Shown in pieces: positions 26,119 to 34,732 of a stretch of 64,000 bases of DNA; position 1 is the stretch's first letter; every line of letters starts with the position of its first letter. The stretch is from NCBI RefSeq assembly GCF_014705715.1, contig NZ_JACXLC010000001.1, positions 2,293,860 through 2,357,859 of the forward strand, given 5' to 3'. A program made the position numbers and the translations under genes. Source of the stretch: Erythrobacter rubeus. Lineage in GTDB: Bacteria > Pseudomonadota > Alphaproteobacteria > Sphingomonadales > Sphingomonadaceae. The notes under the pieces were generated by a model. It was given only the letters and a program-made list of their open reading frames with translations, ran no database searches and had not been told where the DNA came from.

Positions 26119-26508
26119 ATGATTAGCCACGTGATGATCGGCAGCAACGATATCGAGCGATCGAAAGCCTTCTACAACGCCGTTCTCGGTGTGCTTGGCG
26201 CTGGGGAGCCGATGGTCCATGTGAACGACACCGGTCACACACGGCTGTTTTACATGCATGGCGGCCATACCTTTTCGATCAGCGAGCCGATCAATGGCGA
26301 AGAGGCGAATTGCGCGAACGGTTTTACCATCGGCTTCGCCTGCGACAGTCTGGAACAGGTGACCGAAATGCACGACGTCGCCATCGCCAATGGCGGGACC
26401 AGCATCGAAGACCCTCCCGGTCCGCGCGAAAGCACCATGGGCACGATGAACCTGTGCTATTTCCTCGACCCTGACGGCCACAAGGTTTGCGGCATCAATC
26501 GCGGCTGA
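26119..26508 (+). CDS. VOC-family (glyoxalase-like) protein
   Basis: A 129-residue single VOC module: ISHVMIGSNDIERSKAFYNAVLG (first beta-alpha-beta unit with a metal-type His) and MNLCYFLDPDGHKVCGIN (last strand). Proteins of this size dimerise to build one active site; functions include lyases, fosfomycin-type resistance and dioxygenases. The terminal Glu typical of glyoxalase I is not obvious here (HKVCGIN), so metal binding is doubtful. An in-frame upstream extension to 25582 runs antisense through another gene and is rejected. Convergent with metW, four bases apart. Confidence 0.82.
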   Translation: MISHVMIGSNDIERSKAFYNAVLGVLGAGEPMVHVNDTGHTRLFYMHGGHTFSISEPINGEEANCANGFTIGFACDSLEQVTEMHDVAIANGGTSIEDPPGPRESTMGTMNLCYFLDPDGHKVCGINRG

Positions 26509-26511
26509 CCG

Positions 26512-27099
26512 TCACCGCGAAAGTTGAAATACCGCGAATTCGGCGCGCCAGTTAGCAGCTGCCGCGCCGATTTCGTTCTCATGCGCGAAATACCAGGCGC
26601 ATTCGATCCGGGCGCCCTTGGCACGTGCAAGCTCGCGGAAATCGTCGATTGTGACGTGGTGAATGTTGGTCGTTTCGTACCAGCTTACCGGCAGAGCCCG
26701 CGTCACCGGCATCCGCCCGCCGAACATCAGCGCGGCGCGCGTGCGCCAATGCGCAAAGTTCGGGAAGCTGACGAAGGCCTTGTCGCCGACGCGCAGCAGC
26801 TCATCCAGGATCAGGTCCGGCCGCGTCGCGGTTTGCAGCGTCTGGCTGAGGATCGCATAATCGAACGCCTTGTCCGGATAGTTTGCAAGGTCGGTGTTGG
26901 CATCGCCCTGAACCACTGAGAGACCGCGCGCCACGCAGCGTTCGACCAACGCCGGGTCGAGCTCCATTCCGCGCGCATCCACATCGCTCGCGCTTTCGAG
27001 CTCCGCCATCAGCGCGCCGTCACCGCAGCCGATATCGAGCACCCGCGTTCCCGGCGCAACATGGGCGGCAATGGCGGCTAGGTCGGGGCGCAGGCTCAT
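26512..27099 (-). CDS. metW: Methionine biosynthesis protein MetW
   Basis: A 195-residue class I methyltransferase-fold protein with [12 protein letters not shown] near residue 20 and the MetW-specific [21 protein letters not shown] and [15 protein letters not shown] blocks. It overlaps metX by four bases (ATGA). In several bacteria MetW is needed with MetX for homoserine acylation at the start of methionine synthesis. The metXW order is the usual alphaproteobacterial arrangement. Confidence 0.95.
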   Translation of the reverse strand: MSLRPDLAAIAAHVAPGTRVLDIGCGDGALMAELESASDVDARGMELDPALVERCVARGLSVVQGDANTDLANYPDKAFDYAILSQTLQTATRPDLILDELLRVGDKAFVSFPNFAHWRTRAALMFGGRMPVTRALPVSWYETTNIHHVTIDDFRELARAKGARIECAWYFAHENEIGAAAANWRAEFAVFQLSR

Positions 27100-28193
27100 T
27101 CGACAAAGCCCTGCACTACGCGGTCGAGCTGTTCGTGCTCGAGCAGAAAGCTATCATGCCCGTTGGGCGCGCTCAGCTCGACAAAGCTGACCTTTGCACC
27201 GGCGGCGTTGAGCGCATGGACGATATGGCGGCTTTCCGCCGTCGGGTAGAGCCAGTCGGTATCGAAGCTCACAAGGCAGAACCGTGCGCTCGTCCCGTGA
27301 AACGCGTTCGCCAGCTTGCCGCCATGTTCCTCGGCAAGGTCGAAGTAATCCATTGCGCGGGTGATATAGAGGTAAGAGTTCGCATCGAAGCGCTGAGTAA
27401 ACCCGCTGCCCTGATATCGGAGGTAGCTTTCGACCTGGAAATCGGCATCGAAGCCGAAGCTTTTCGATTTGCGATTCTGTAGCCGTCGCCCGAACTTTTC
27501 GGTCAGACCCTCTTCGGACAGATAGGTGATGTGCGCCGCCATGCGCGCCACGGCGAGCCCGTTATCGGGCGAGGCACCGCTCGCGTAATAGTCGCCATCC
27601 GCCCATGCAGGATCCGCCATGATCGCCTGCCGCCCGACTTCGTGAAACGCGATGTTCTGCGCCGAATGCCGCGCGGTCGAGGCGATCACGAGCACCCGCT
27701 CCGCGCGCTCGGGCCAGTTTGCCGCAAGGCTGAGCGCCTGCATGCCGCCCATCGAACCGCCCACGACAGTGTGGAGCCGCTCGATCTTCAATCCGTCGAG
27801 CAAGGCCATCAGTCCGCGGACCATGTCGCGGATCGTGATGACCGGGAACCGCATCGCGTAAGCTGCGCCATCGGAGGCTTCGCTCGCCGGACCGGTCGAG
27901 CCCATACAGCTTCCGATTACATTGGCGCAGATGACGTGATGGCAATCCGTATCGATCGGCTTGCCGGGGCCGACCATCCGTTCCCACCAGCCGGGCTTGC
28001 CGGTTATCGGGTGGTTGCTCGCAACGTATTGATCGCCGGTCAGGGCATGGCAGATCAGAACCGCATTCGATCGGTCCGCCGCCAATTCGCCATAGGTCTC
28101 GTACGCAATCTGCGCGCCGGTGAGCACCTGCCCGCTATCGAGCGGAAGGTCATCCAGAATGTCGTAGATATTCGAGGCCGCAGCTTTGTTCAT
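27096..28193 (-). CDS. metX: Homoserine O-acyltransferase
   Basis: A 365-residue alpha/beta-hydrolase-fold enzyme that acylates homoserine (acetyl- or succinyl-CoA) in methionine synthesis. The nucleophile is Ser in [12 protein letters not shown]; the remaining triad residues lie in FDTDWLYP (Asp) and NGHDSFLLE (His). [24 protein letters not shown] marks the family. Whether acetyl- or succinyl-CoA is used is not clear from these blocks. The upstream 83-base gap to hisC shows no recognisable SAM riboswitch. Confidence 0.95.
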   Translation of the reverse strand: MNKAAASNIYDILDDLPLDSGQVLTGAQIAYETYGELAADRSNAVLICHALTGDQYVASNHPITGKPGWWERMVGPGKPIDTDCHHVICANVIGSCMGSTGPASEASDGAAYAMRFPVITIRDMVRGLMALLDGLKIERLHTVVGGSMGGMQALSLAANWPERAERVLVIASTARHSAQNIAFHEVGRQAIMADPAWADGDYYASGASPDNGLAVARMAAHITYLSEEGLTEKFGRRLQNRKSKSFGFDADFQVESYLRYQGSGFTQRFDANSYLYITRAMDYFDLAEEHGGKLANAFHGTSARFCLVSFDTDWLYPTAESRHIVHALNAAGAKVSFVELSAPNGHDSFLLEHEQLDRVVQGFVE

Positions 28194-28276
28194 TGGCCGA
28201 GCGAATTGGGCGAGAGGGCTGCCTGTGTCAATTAGACTGTTCTAATGCGGACGAAGCGGTTATCGCCGCGGCGCTC

Positions 28277-29380
28277 ATGTCGACACTTCCCACGCCCAAA
28301 CCCTGGATCCTCGGAATCCACGCCTATGTGCCCGGTAAATCGACCGCGAGCGATGGCCGGTCGCTGGTCAAGTTGTCGGCCAACGAAAACCCTCTCGGCA
28401 CGAGCCCGGCAGCGCTACAGGCCCTTGAGGCCGCGCGAGGCGAAGCGGCGACCTATCCTGACCCTTCCGCCGCGGCGCTGCGCGAGAAAATCGCGGAAGT
28501 GCACGGCCTCGATGCGGACCGGATCGTGTGCGGAACGGGATCGGACGAATTGCTCAATCTGGCGGCGCAAGGGTTTGCCGGACAGGGCGACGAAGTGCTG
28601 TTCAGCAGGCACTCCTTTTCGGTTTACGACATCGCCGCACGGCGCTGCGGCGCGTCGCCAGTGGAGGCTCCAGACCGCGCATTCACCGCCGACGTCGACG
28701 CTCTGATGAGCGCGGTGACAGACCGCACCCGCGTGGTCTTCCTCGCCAATCCCAACAATCCGACCGGCACCTGGATTGAGCCCGAGCAGGTTCGAAGACT
28801 GCACGCAGGCCTCCCAAAAGAAGTTCTGCTCGTCATCGACGAAGCCTATGCCGAATATCTCGATCCGGCGATGCAGCGGACCGGGTTCGAGCTCTCGGCG
28901 GCACACGAAAACGTGCTCGTCACGCGCACCTTTTCGAAGATTTACGGCCTCGCTGCGGAGCGCATCGGCTGGGCGACCGGCGCGCCGGGCCTCATCGACA
29001 CACTTAACCGCATTCGCGGCCCCTTCAACGTCACGGCAAGCGGGCAGAAAGCGGGCCTCGCCGCGCTGGGTGATCAGGATTTCGTGGAGCGCAGCCGTGC
29101 GCACAATGCCGCCGAGCGGTCGCGCCTCGAAAGCGCCGTCGCCGCGCTCGGCAATCACGGACTGTCTTCGGTACCGAGCGAGGCCAATTTCCTGCTGGTC
29201 GAATTCAACGGCGATCTGTCAGCTGAGGCTGCCCTCACAGCGATCGCCGAGACTGGCTACGCAGTGCGACACCTTCCCGAACCGGGGCTGCGCCACGCGC
29301 TGCGTATCACCATCGGGAAGAGCGAGGACATGGACCGCGTGATTGCCGTCCTTCGTCAGCTGTGCGGAGAAGCGGCTTGA
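28277..29380 (+). CDS. hisC: Histidinol-phosphate/aromatic aminotransferase
   Basis: A 367-residue class I/II PLP aminotransferase. [19 protein letters not shown] opens the domain, [12 protein letters not shown] binds the cofactor region, [12 protein letters not shown] holds the PLP Asp, and [17 protein letters not shown] contains the Schiff-base Lys. The start ATG at 28277 ([10 protein letters not shown]) avoids an upstream 28-residue extension that lacks family similarity. It overlaps tyrC by four bases. The same pair in Zymomonas encodes a broad imidazole-acetol-phosphate/aromatic aminotransferase with cyclohexadienyl dehydrogenase, so it may serve phenylalanine/tyrosine synthesis as well as histidine. 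Confidence 0.92.
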   Translation: MSTLPTPKPWILGIHAYVPGKSTASDGRSLVKLSANENPLGTSPAALQALEAARGEAATYPDPSAAALREKIAEVHGLDADRIVCGTGSDELLNLAAQGFAGQGDEVLFSRHSFSVYDIAARRCGASPVEAPDRAFTADVDALMSAVTDRTRVVFLANPNNPTGTWIEPEQVRRLHAGLPKEVLLVIDEAYAEYLDPAMQRTGFELSAAHENVLVTRTFSKIYGLAAERIGWATGAPGLIDTLNRIRGPFNVTASGQKAGLAALGDQDFVERSRAHNAAERSRLESAVAALGNHGLSSVPSEANFLLVEFNGDLSAEAALTAIAETGYAVRHLPEPGLRHALRITIGKSEDMDRVIAVLRQLCGEAA

Positions 29381-30282
29381 TACGTAACGTCGCCATTATC
29401 GGGCTCGGTCTACTTGGCGGGTCGATCGGTCTCGCCATCCGCGATCATGCTCCGGATCTCCGCACGACAGGGTTCGACCGCGATCCCGAAGTCCGCGAAG
29501 CCGCCAAGGCGCGCGGACTGGTTTCGGCTGTCTGCGAAACCGCTGAAGACACTGTGCGCGAAGCCGATCTGGTAATCCTCTGCGTGCCCGTCGGCGCAAT
29601 GGAGGAGGCCGCGCGGTCCTTTGCAGATGCGCTGCCGGATGGTGTGATCGTAAGCGATGTCGGTTCATCGAAGCAAAGCGTCGGCAAAGCGCTCGCCGCA
29701 GCGCTCCCGGGCCGAACCATAATCCCTGCTCATCCGGTCGCGGGCACCGAGCAAAGCGGTCCGGAGGCCGGGTTTTCCAGCCTCTTCACGAACCGCTGGT
29801 GCATCCTCACCCCCGAAGCCGGCACCGATCCAGCAGCGATCGAGGCGGTCACCGCTTTCTGGACCACTCTCGGCGCCAATGTCGAGATCATGGAAGCAGA
29901 GCATCACGATCTGGTGCTGGCGGTAACGAGCCACATCCCGCACCTTATCGCTTTCACCATCGTCGGCACAGCCAGCGATCTGGAGGAGGTGACGCGCAGC
30001 GAAGTCATCAAGTATTCCGCTGGCGGCTTCCGCGACTTCACGCGCATCGCCGCTTCCGATCCCGTCATGTGGCGCGACGTGTTCCTGTCGAACAAGTCCG
30101 CGGTGCTCGAAATGCTGGGCCGATTCAGCGAGGATCTGACAGCGCTTCAGCGCGCCATCCGCTCCGGCGACGGGGATACGCTGCATGATCTGTTCAGCCG
30201 CACCCGCGCGATCAGGCGGCAGGTTATCGAAGAAGGCCAGGATGACGACCGGCCCGATTTCGGGCGCGACGATCACGGATGA
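29377..30282 (+). CDS. tyrC: Prephenate/cyclohexadienyl dehydrogenase
   Basis: A 301-residue NAD(P)-dependent enzyme of the TyrA family that oxidatively decarboxylates prephenate or arogenate towards tyrosine. The Rossmann motif is [16 protein letters not shown]. The catalytic blocks are [24 protein letters not shown] (His) and [11 protein letters not shown] (His). The TTG at 29377 overlaps the hisC TGA (TTGA) and has GGAGA before it, so it is preferred to a GTG five codons earlier. An ACT regulatory domain is absent, as in the cyclohexadienyl type. Confidence 0.93.
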   Translation: MIRNVAIIGLGLLGGSIGLAIRDHAPDLRTTGFDRDPEVREAAKARGLVSAVCETAEDTVREADLVILCVPVGAMEEAARSFADALPDGVIVSDVGSSKQSVGKALAAALPGRTIIPAHPVAGTEQSGPEAGFSSLFTNRWCILTPEAGTDPAAIEAVTAFWTTLGANVEIMEAEHHDLVLAVTSHIPHLIAFTIVGTASDLEEVTRSEVIKYSAGGFRDFTRIAASDPVMWRDVFLSNKSAVLEMLGRFSEDLTALQRAIRSGDGDTLHDLFSRTRAIRRQVIEEGQDDDRPDFGRDDHG

Positions 30283-30295
30283 TGCTTCGCACGCG

Positions 30296-30985
30296 CTAGT
30301 TCAGCGCGTTGATCGCCCGGTGTACACGGTCCTCGATCTCGTCGCGAGGGAGCCCCGCGGGTATCGTCTCGCCCACCCGGTACGTGATGGTGCCCGGCCG
30401 TTTATCGATCCGGTGGTATAGCGGGCCGCTGTTCACCGCGATCGGCACGACCGGCAGGCCAAGCAGCTTGTAAATGCCTGCAAACCCCGATTGGAGCGAC
30501 GGTTGTTCCCCGTGCGGCACCCGCGTGCCCTCCGGGAATATTACCAGCGGACGCCCCTCGCTAATCCGTTGGCGCGCATTGGCGATCATCTGCCGCAAGG
30601 ACCGCGCACCGCCGTCGCGCGCGACCGGAACCAGGCCGTAAACCTTCGCCGAATATCCCCAACCCGGGATCATGAAGAGCTCGCGCTTAGCAAATACGGT
30701 CGGGAAGCTGAACAGGCGCGGCATGTCGATCGCTTCGAAAAAGCTTTCATGCTTCACCGCGATCAGCACCGGCTCATCGGGGATCTCGCCCTCCTGCCGG
30801 ATCGAAATGCCGAGCAAGGTGCGCACGCACCAGCGATGCCATCTACCCCATAGCGCGACCACGCTCCTCAGCCGCTCGCGTCCCAATGGCACCGCGACCA
30901 CCGATACGACCACCAGAATTGCCGAGAACCCATAGAACAGCGGGTAGAAGAGGAGACTGCGGAAAATTGCCGCGAGCGTTTTCAC
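30296..30985 (-). CDS. plsC: 1-acyl-sn-glycerol-3-phosphate acyltransferase
   Basis: A 229-residue inner-membrane acyltransferase converting lysophosphatidate to phosphatidate. An N-terminal helix (YPLFYGFSAILVVVSVVAVPLG) anchors it. Motif I reads KHESFFEAID, an H-x4-E form instead of the usual H-x4-D. Motif III is IFPEGTRVPHGE, and motif IV is VVPIAVNSG. The substitution may be a clade variant. It overlaps ydcF by four bases in the ftsE-ftsX-ydcF-plsC series and is convergent with tyrC. Confidence 0.9.
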   Translation of the reverse strand: MKTLAAIFRSLLFYPLFYGFSAILVVVSVVAVPLGRERLRSVVALWGRWHRWCVRTLLGISIRQEGEIPDEPVLIAVKHESFFEAIDMPRLFSFPTVFAKRELFMIPGWGYSAKVYGLVPVARDGGARSLRQMIANARQRISEGRPLVIFPEGTRVPHGEQPSLQSGFAGIYKLLGLPVVPIAVNSGPLYHRIDKRPGTITYRVGETIPAGLPRDEIEDRVHRAINALN

Positions 30986-31512
30986 AGCCCGATCAGCCCC
31001 GCCGCCCAGCTCGCAAGCAGCTTATGATACTCAAGGAAGAGGTTCGAGAAACTCGGCTCGGAGGGAACCGCATCGCGCACGACATTGACGCCCGACGGCA
31101 AGGCTCGGCTGAGTTCACCCGCCGCGCGGCGCATGTGCCAGTCTGTCGTGACCAGCCGTAAGGTGCGCACACCGTTATCTTCCACCCATTGCGCTGTTTC
31201 CGCCGCATTGCTGCGCGTGTCGACGGCCGAAAATCCCAGAGTGATGCAGCAATCGAGCTGCGTTTCGTCGACTTCGAACTCCGCTGCGAATTCGCCAGGC
31301 GTCACCTCGCGGTCGACACCGCTTACCAGCATGCGTTCGGCCAGCCCTTCGTTCAGGACCGCGAGGCCCTGAGCGATCCGCCCCTCTCCGCCGGTTGGCA
31401 CAACCACCGCATCGGTCGCCACCTCGTCGGCAGGCTCGGGCAAAGCGAACGCGAACCAGACAAAGCCCAGCGCCCACACCAAAAAAACCGCAGAAATCGC
31501 TCTTCGAAACAC
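30982..31512 (-). CDS. YdcF-family (DUF218) membrane-anchored protein
   Basis: About 176 residues: an N-terminal membrane helix (AISAVFLVWALGFVWFAFAL) and a periplasmic DUF218 domain. Diagnostic segments are DAVVVPTGGEGRIAQGLAVL, MLVSGVD and TTDWHMRRAAGELSRAL. DUF218 proteins such as SanA, ElyC and YdcF affect envelope integrity, and some influence lipid-carrier or peptidoglycan homeostasis. The GTG at 31510-31512 with GGGA upstream is preferred to a TTG at 31548 lying inside ftsX. It lies between ftsX and plsC, consistent with a cell-envelope role. Confidence 0.85.
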   Translation of the reverse strand: MFRRAISAVFLVWALGFVWFAFALPEPADEVATDAVVVPTGGEGRIAQGLAVLNEGLAERMLVSGVDREVTPGEFAAEFEVDETQLDCCITLGFSAVDTRSNAAETAQWVEDNGVRTLRLVTTDWHMRRAAGELSRALPSGVNVVRDAVPSEPSFSNLFLEYHKLLASWAAGLIGL

Positions 31513-31525
31513 AATGGTCCCAGTC

Positions 31526-32482
31526 TTATAACATCGACCTGAGAGCAAGCTTAATTGTGATCCGCCCAGTCAGAAGCGCCAGCAGAACTCCGGCAAACGG
31601 CACCAGCGCGATGATGATCCAGTCCATCGCGCGCAATTCGCCGCTGCCGATCATCCCGCTGTTGAGGGCCGAGAATTGCTGGCTCAACAGCCAGATCGCG
31701 CCGATCCCGATGACAAGGCCAATGGCAGCGCCGAACGCCGCATCGCGCACGACCGATCGCTGGAATATGCGCGTGACCTGCGCGTCGGTTGCGCCAAGCA
31801 GATGGAGGATTTCTACCGTATCTTCATGGTTGGAAAATGCACTGCGCGCCGCCAGCCAGACCGCTGCCGCCGTGGCGAGCGCAACCAGCGCGATCAGACC
31901 AAGCGCGAGATATTGCAGCGCCGACAGGGCATCGTAGACCGGGCGCAGCCACTCCGATTGCGCATCGATCCGCGCTTCCGGAGCGACCGCGCCGAGGGCG
32001 GCCTGCAATTCCGCGATCTCTGCATCGCTGGCACTGCGCGTCAGCTCGACATCGATGAGAGCGGGGATCGGCACTTCCTCGCTTTGCGCGGCCGACCCAA
32101 GCCAGGGTTCGATTAGAGCGATCAATTCTTCTTCGGGCACAATCCGTACCGAGGTGACGAGCGGCTGCTCTTTCATCACCTCCGCCACTTCGCCAGACAG
32201 GCGCGCGCGCGCCGTGGGATCGGCTTCGGCAATCTGGATCGTCACCGCATCGGACAGATCCGCCCGCGCGCTATCGGCGAGATTGCGCAGCGACAGCCCG
32301 CCTGCCGCGGCGACCACAACAAGCGCAATCAGGATCGCTATGACCCACGGGATCGGACCGCCAAACCGCGTTTGCGGAAGCAGCTTTGCCGCGAGCGCGC
32401 CCGGCATCGAGGTCTCTTCTCCGCGAGCAGGCGGCTTGCCGACTTGGGATTGCGATTGCTGGGCGAGCGGAGGCGCGCTCAT
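31526..32482 (-). CDS. ftsX: Cell division ABC-type permease FtsX
   Basis: A 318-residue membrane protein with four predicted helices: one early (PWVIAILIALVVVAAAGG), a large periplasmic segment of about 130 residues, then three C-terminal helices ending LVPFAGVLLALLTGRI. This is the FtsX topology. With FtsE it controls peptidoglycan hydrolases during division. The N-terminal 45 residues are polar and Gln/Pro rich. The start overlaps ftsE by four bases. Confidence 0.93.
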   Translation of the reverse strand: MSAPPLAQQSQSQVGKPPARGEETSMPGALAAKLLPQTRFGGPIPWVIAILIALVVVAAAGGLSLRNLADSARADLSDAVTIQIAEADPTARARLSGEVAEVMKEQPLVTSVRIVPEEELIALIEPWLGSAAQSEEVPIPALIDVELTRSASDAEIAELQAALGAVAPEARIDAQSEWLRPVYDALSALQYLALGLIALVALATAAAVWLAARSAFSNHEDTVEILHLLGATDAQVTRIFQRSVVRDAAFGAAIGLVIGIGAIWLLSQQFSALNSGMIGSGELRAMDWIIIALVPFAGVLLALLTGRITIKLALRSML

Positions 32483-33231
32483 GAGCCGTTCTTCCGCGGA
32501 CGCGCTGCTCTGCCCGGTTCGGGACGCGGGGGAAAACGCAGCGCGCCGGTGGGATCGGACAGCCGCCCCTTCTGCAGCCGCATGATCAGCGATTCCGGCA
32601 CTTTCTTGAGCAAATGCACGTCGTGTGTAGCGACCACGACCGTCGTCCCCACGCGGTCGTTGAGCGCTTCGAAAAGTCGCAGCAGCTTTAACGCCATGTC
32701 CGGATCGACATTGCCGGTCGGCTCGTCAGCTATCAGCATGCGCGGACGCGCAATGACTGCGCGGGCAATCGCAACGCGCTGCTGCTCTCCGCCGGACATG
32801 GTCGCCGGCACCGCCTGAGCGCGGTGCGTCAGGCCGACCCAGTCGAGCATGTCCGAAACGGCCTTCATCACCTTGCCCTCATCCGTGCCCGAAAGCCTGA
32901 GCGGCAGGGCCACGTTATCAAAGGCTGAAAGATGCTGGACCAGGCGGAAGTCCTGAAACACCACGCCGAGCCGCCGCCTGAAATCGGGCAACCGCTCACG
33001 CGGCAGCGTGATCATGTCCCTGCCGAACATTCGGATGGCCCCGCGCGATGGGCGCTGCGCGAGGTAGAGCAGCTTTAAAAGGCTCGTCTTGCCCGCCCCG
33101 CTGGCGCCCGTCAGAAAATAGAAACTGCCCGGATGGAGCGTGAAGCTGAGATCGCTCAACACCTCAGGATCGGTGCCATAGCGCAGCCCGACATTGTCGA
33201 ATTTCACGATCTCGTGGGCGCTCTCGCTCAT
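32479..33231 (-). CDS. ftsE: Cell division ATP-binding protein FtsE
   Basis: A 250-residue ABC ATPase with Walker A GASGAGKTSLLKLL, signature TMSGGEQQRVAIARA and Walker B MLIADEPTGNVDP, typical of FtsE. A basic C-terminal tail of about 25 residues (RPEPGRAARPRKNGS) exceeds the E. coli length. Overlap with ftsX shows translational coupling. The Shine-Dalgarno is weak, and a terminator-like hairpin reading into the gene lies about 100 bases upstream. Confidence 0.95.
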   Translation of the reverse strand: MSESAHEIVKFDNVGLRYGTDPEVLSDLSFTLHPGSFYFLTGASGAGKTSLLKLLYLAQRPSRGAIRMFGRDMITLPRERLPDFRRRLGVVFQDFRLVQHLSAFDNVALPLRLSGTDEGKVMKAVSDMLDWVGLTHRAQAVPATMSGGEQQRVAIARAVIARPRMLIADEPTGNVDPDMALKLLRLFEALNDRVGTTVVVATHDVHLLKKVPESLIMRLQKGRLSDPTGALRFPPRPEPGRAARPRKNGS

Positions 33232-33332
33232 CGCGCGGGCTTACCAGCGGCGCTGGGTAGGTGAAAGCGGTTCATGGTAACTAACATGTGGGTTTATGCA
33301 TCCGAAACGCGGTTTTTCGCGCATCAATGTGG

Positions 33333-33361
33333 AAAAAGGCCCTCATTTGCGGGCTGAGGGC
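33333..33361 (-). terminator. Terminator-like hairpin upstream of ftsE
   Basis: TGAGGGC at 33355-33361 pairs with GCCCTCA at 33339-33345; read leftwards the stem is followed by CTTTTT. It has intrinsic-terminator form on the minus strand but lies before, not after, the ftsEX operon and inside the divergent gap. It could be an attenuator in the ftsE leader, stop antisense transcripts of the zinc-ribbon gene, or be chance. Confidence 0.5.
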
Positions 33362-33409
33362 GCCCGAACCCTTGTGCAGGCACGGCCCATCATTAATGCC
33401 AAGCGGGCA

Positions 33410-34426
33410 ATGATTATATCCTGCCCTGCCTGCTCCACGCGGTATGTCGTGCCGGATACCGCCATCGGTATCGAAGGTCGCACGGTTCGCTGCGCCAAGT
33501 GCAAGCACAGCTGGTTTCAGGAGGGCGAGCCGCTCGATTTGCCCGAGCGGGCTCCGGAGCCGGAGCCGGATACACACGCTCCGACTGAGGACGCGGTTGA
33601 GCAAGAGCCCGTGCCACCGCCTGCACCACCACCGCCTCCTGCTCCGCCGCCCCCGCCTGTTCGCGAGGATGAGCCCGCTGCCACGCCGCCGGTAGAAAGC
33701 GAAGAGGCCGAAACGGCTCCTTCGATAAGTCATTGGCGGACAGAGGACCGCCCAGCTCAGGGCGTGCATCCATCTGATCCGGTGGCAGGCGGCATCGCGG
33801 CGAGCGCTCTGGCCCGGCAGGCCAGCGAGCCGGAGCCGGAAGAGCATTTCGAAGAGCCAGGGCCCGCACCGTCAGCACCTGAGCCTGAACCGGAAAGCGA
33901 AGAACAGTTCGAAGAAGAACCGGCTGAAGAGGCATTCGACGATAGCGATTACGAGGAAGACACCTCGCATTTCGATTACGCACCGCCCTTCAGCGCGCGC
34001 CGCAATCCGCTCAAGATGTGGACGATCGCGGCTGCGGTCTTTGCCCTGCTTGCGACGGGGACGGTCTTTGCAGTGAACTATTACGGCCTGCCGAGCTGGC
34101 TACCCGTCAATCAGCCCACTTTCGGTATCGGGCAACCGGATCTGACGCTCGAATTCCCGGCGGATCAGCAACGGACGGAGCAGCTGGAGACCGGCACCGA
34201 AATCTTTCGGGTGCGCGGCACGATTACCAATTCGGGGCGGGAGACCGTTTCGGTCCCATCCCTGCTGGTTGTATTCAGCGATGAGCGCGACCGGCAGGTG
34301 GGCACGTGGCCGATTGTCCCGGCCAAGCGTGAGCTGACGCCGGGCGAAAGCCTCAATGTGACCGAGGCAATTTCGGACGTTCCTCCTGCCGCGAAAGTCG
34401 TCGAAATCGGTTGGGCTCCGAACTGA
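33410..34426 (+). CDS. MJ0042-type zinc-ribbon membrane protein
   Basis: A 338-residue protein. Residues 1-37 form an MJ0042 zinc ribbon with CPAC and CAKC pairs ([14 protein letters not shown] and [11 protein letters not shown]). A long Pro/Glu-rich, low-complexity linker (about residues 45-200) follows, then one membrane helix ([20 protein letters not shown]), then a beta-rich DUF3426-like domain ending EIGWAPN. The architecture predicts a cytoplasmic zinc finger joined through the linker to a periplasmic domain. The function is unknown; the family is common in proteobacteria. The ATG at 33410 is chosen because the ribbon should begin the protein. It is divergent from ftsE. Confidence 0.82.
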   Translation: MIISCPACSTRYVVPDTAIGIEGRTVRCAKCKHSWFQEGEPLDLPERAPEPEPDTHAPTEDAVEQEPVPPPAPPPPPAPPPPPVREDEPAATPPVESEEAETAPSISHWRTEDRPAQGVHPSDPVAGGIAASALARQASEPEPEEHFEEPGPAPSAPEPEPESEEQFEEEPAEEAFDDSDYEEDTSHFDYAPPFSARRNPLKMWTIAAAVFALLATGTVFAVNYYGLPSWLPVNQPTFGIGQPDLTLEFPADQQRTEQLETGTEIFRVRGTITNSGRETVSVPSLLVVFSDERDRQVGTWPIVPAKRELTPGESLNVTEAISDVPPAAKVVEIGWAPN

Positions 34427-34495
34427 TCTGCGCGCGGACTGGCGCATGATCCGGGAAAATTCATTCAAGTTCCGCAAAAGCGAACCGCAAATCGC

Positions 34496-34524
34496 TTGCG
34501 CCCTGCCAAACCCCTTGCTACGGG
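34496..34524 (+). promoter_or_regulatory. Possible promoter of tRNA-Leu
   Basis: TTGCGC (34496-34501) and TACGGG (34519-34524) with a 17-base spacer sit about 50 bases before the tRNA. The boxes are only loosely sigma70-like, but the spacing is right and no other candidate is better. Confidence 0.35.
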
Positions 34525-34574
34525 CGCGCTCCTACCAGGGGCGGCGTATCAATCGCGGCCCTGAATACCCGAGT

Positions 34575-34661
34575 GCGGTCGTGGCGGAACTGGTAGACGC
34601 GCAACGTTGAGGTCGTTGTGGGCTAACGCCCGTGGAAGTTCGAGTCTTCTCGACCGCACCA
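34575..34661 (+). tRNA. tRNA-Leu (anticodon GAG)
   Basis: A class II tRNA of 87 nt. The acceptor begins GCGGTCG and ends CGACCGC with A and an encoded CCA. The anticodon stem-loop is CAACG-TTGAGGT-CGTTG, so the anticodon is GAG. The long variable arm (GTGGGCTAACGCCCGTG) and T-arm AGTTCGAGTCTT are clear. Confidence 0.97.
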
Positions 34662-34732
34662 ATTCTTCGATTGATGAACGCCGATCTGTCCTCACCCTCG
34701 TCAGCTGATGTCGCTGGTGCGGAGAAATCCGG

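Noticed and set aside
28194..28276. SAM riboswitch upstream of metX
   Set aside because: SAM-II elements are common before alphaproteobacterial metX, but the 83-base gap shows neither their conserved loop sequences nor a pseudoknot, and it also serves hisC.
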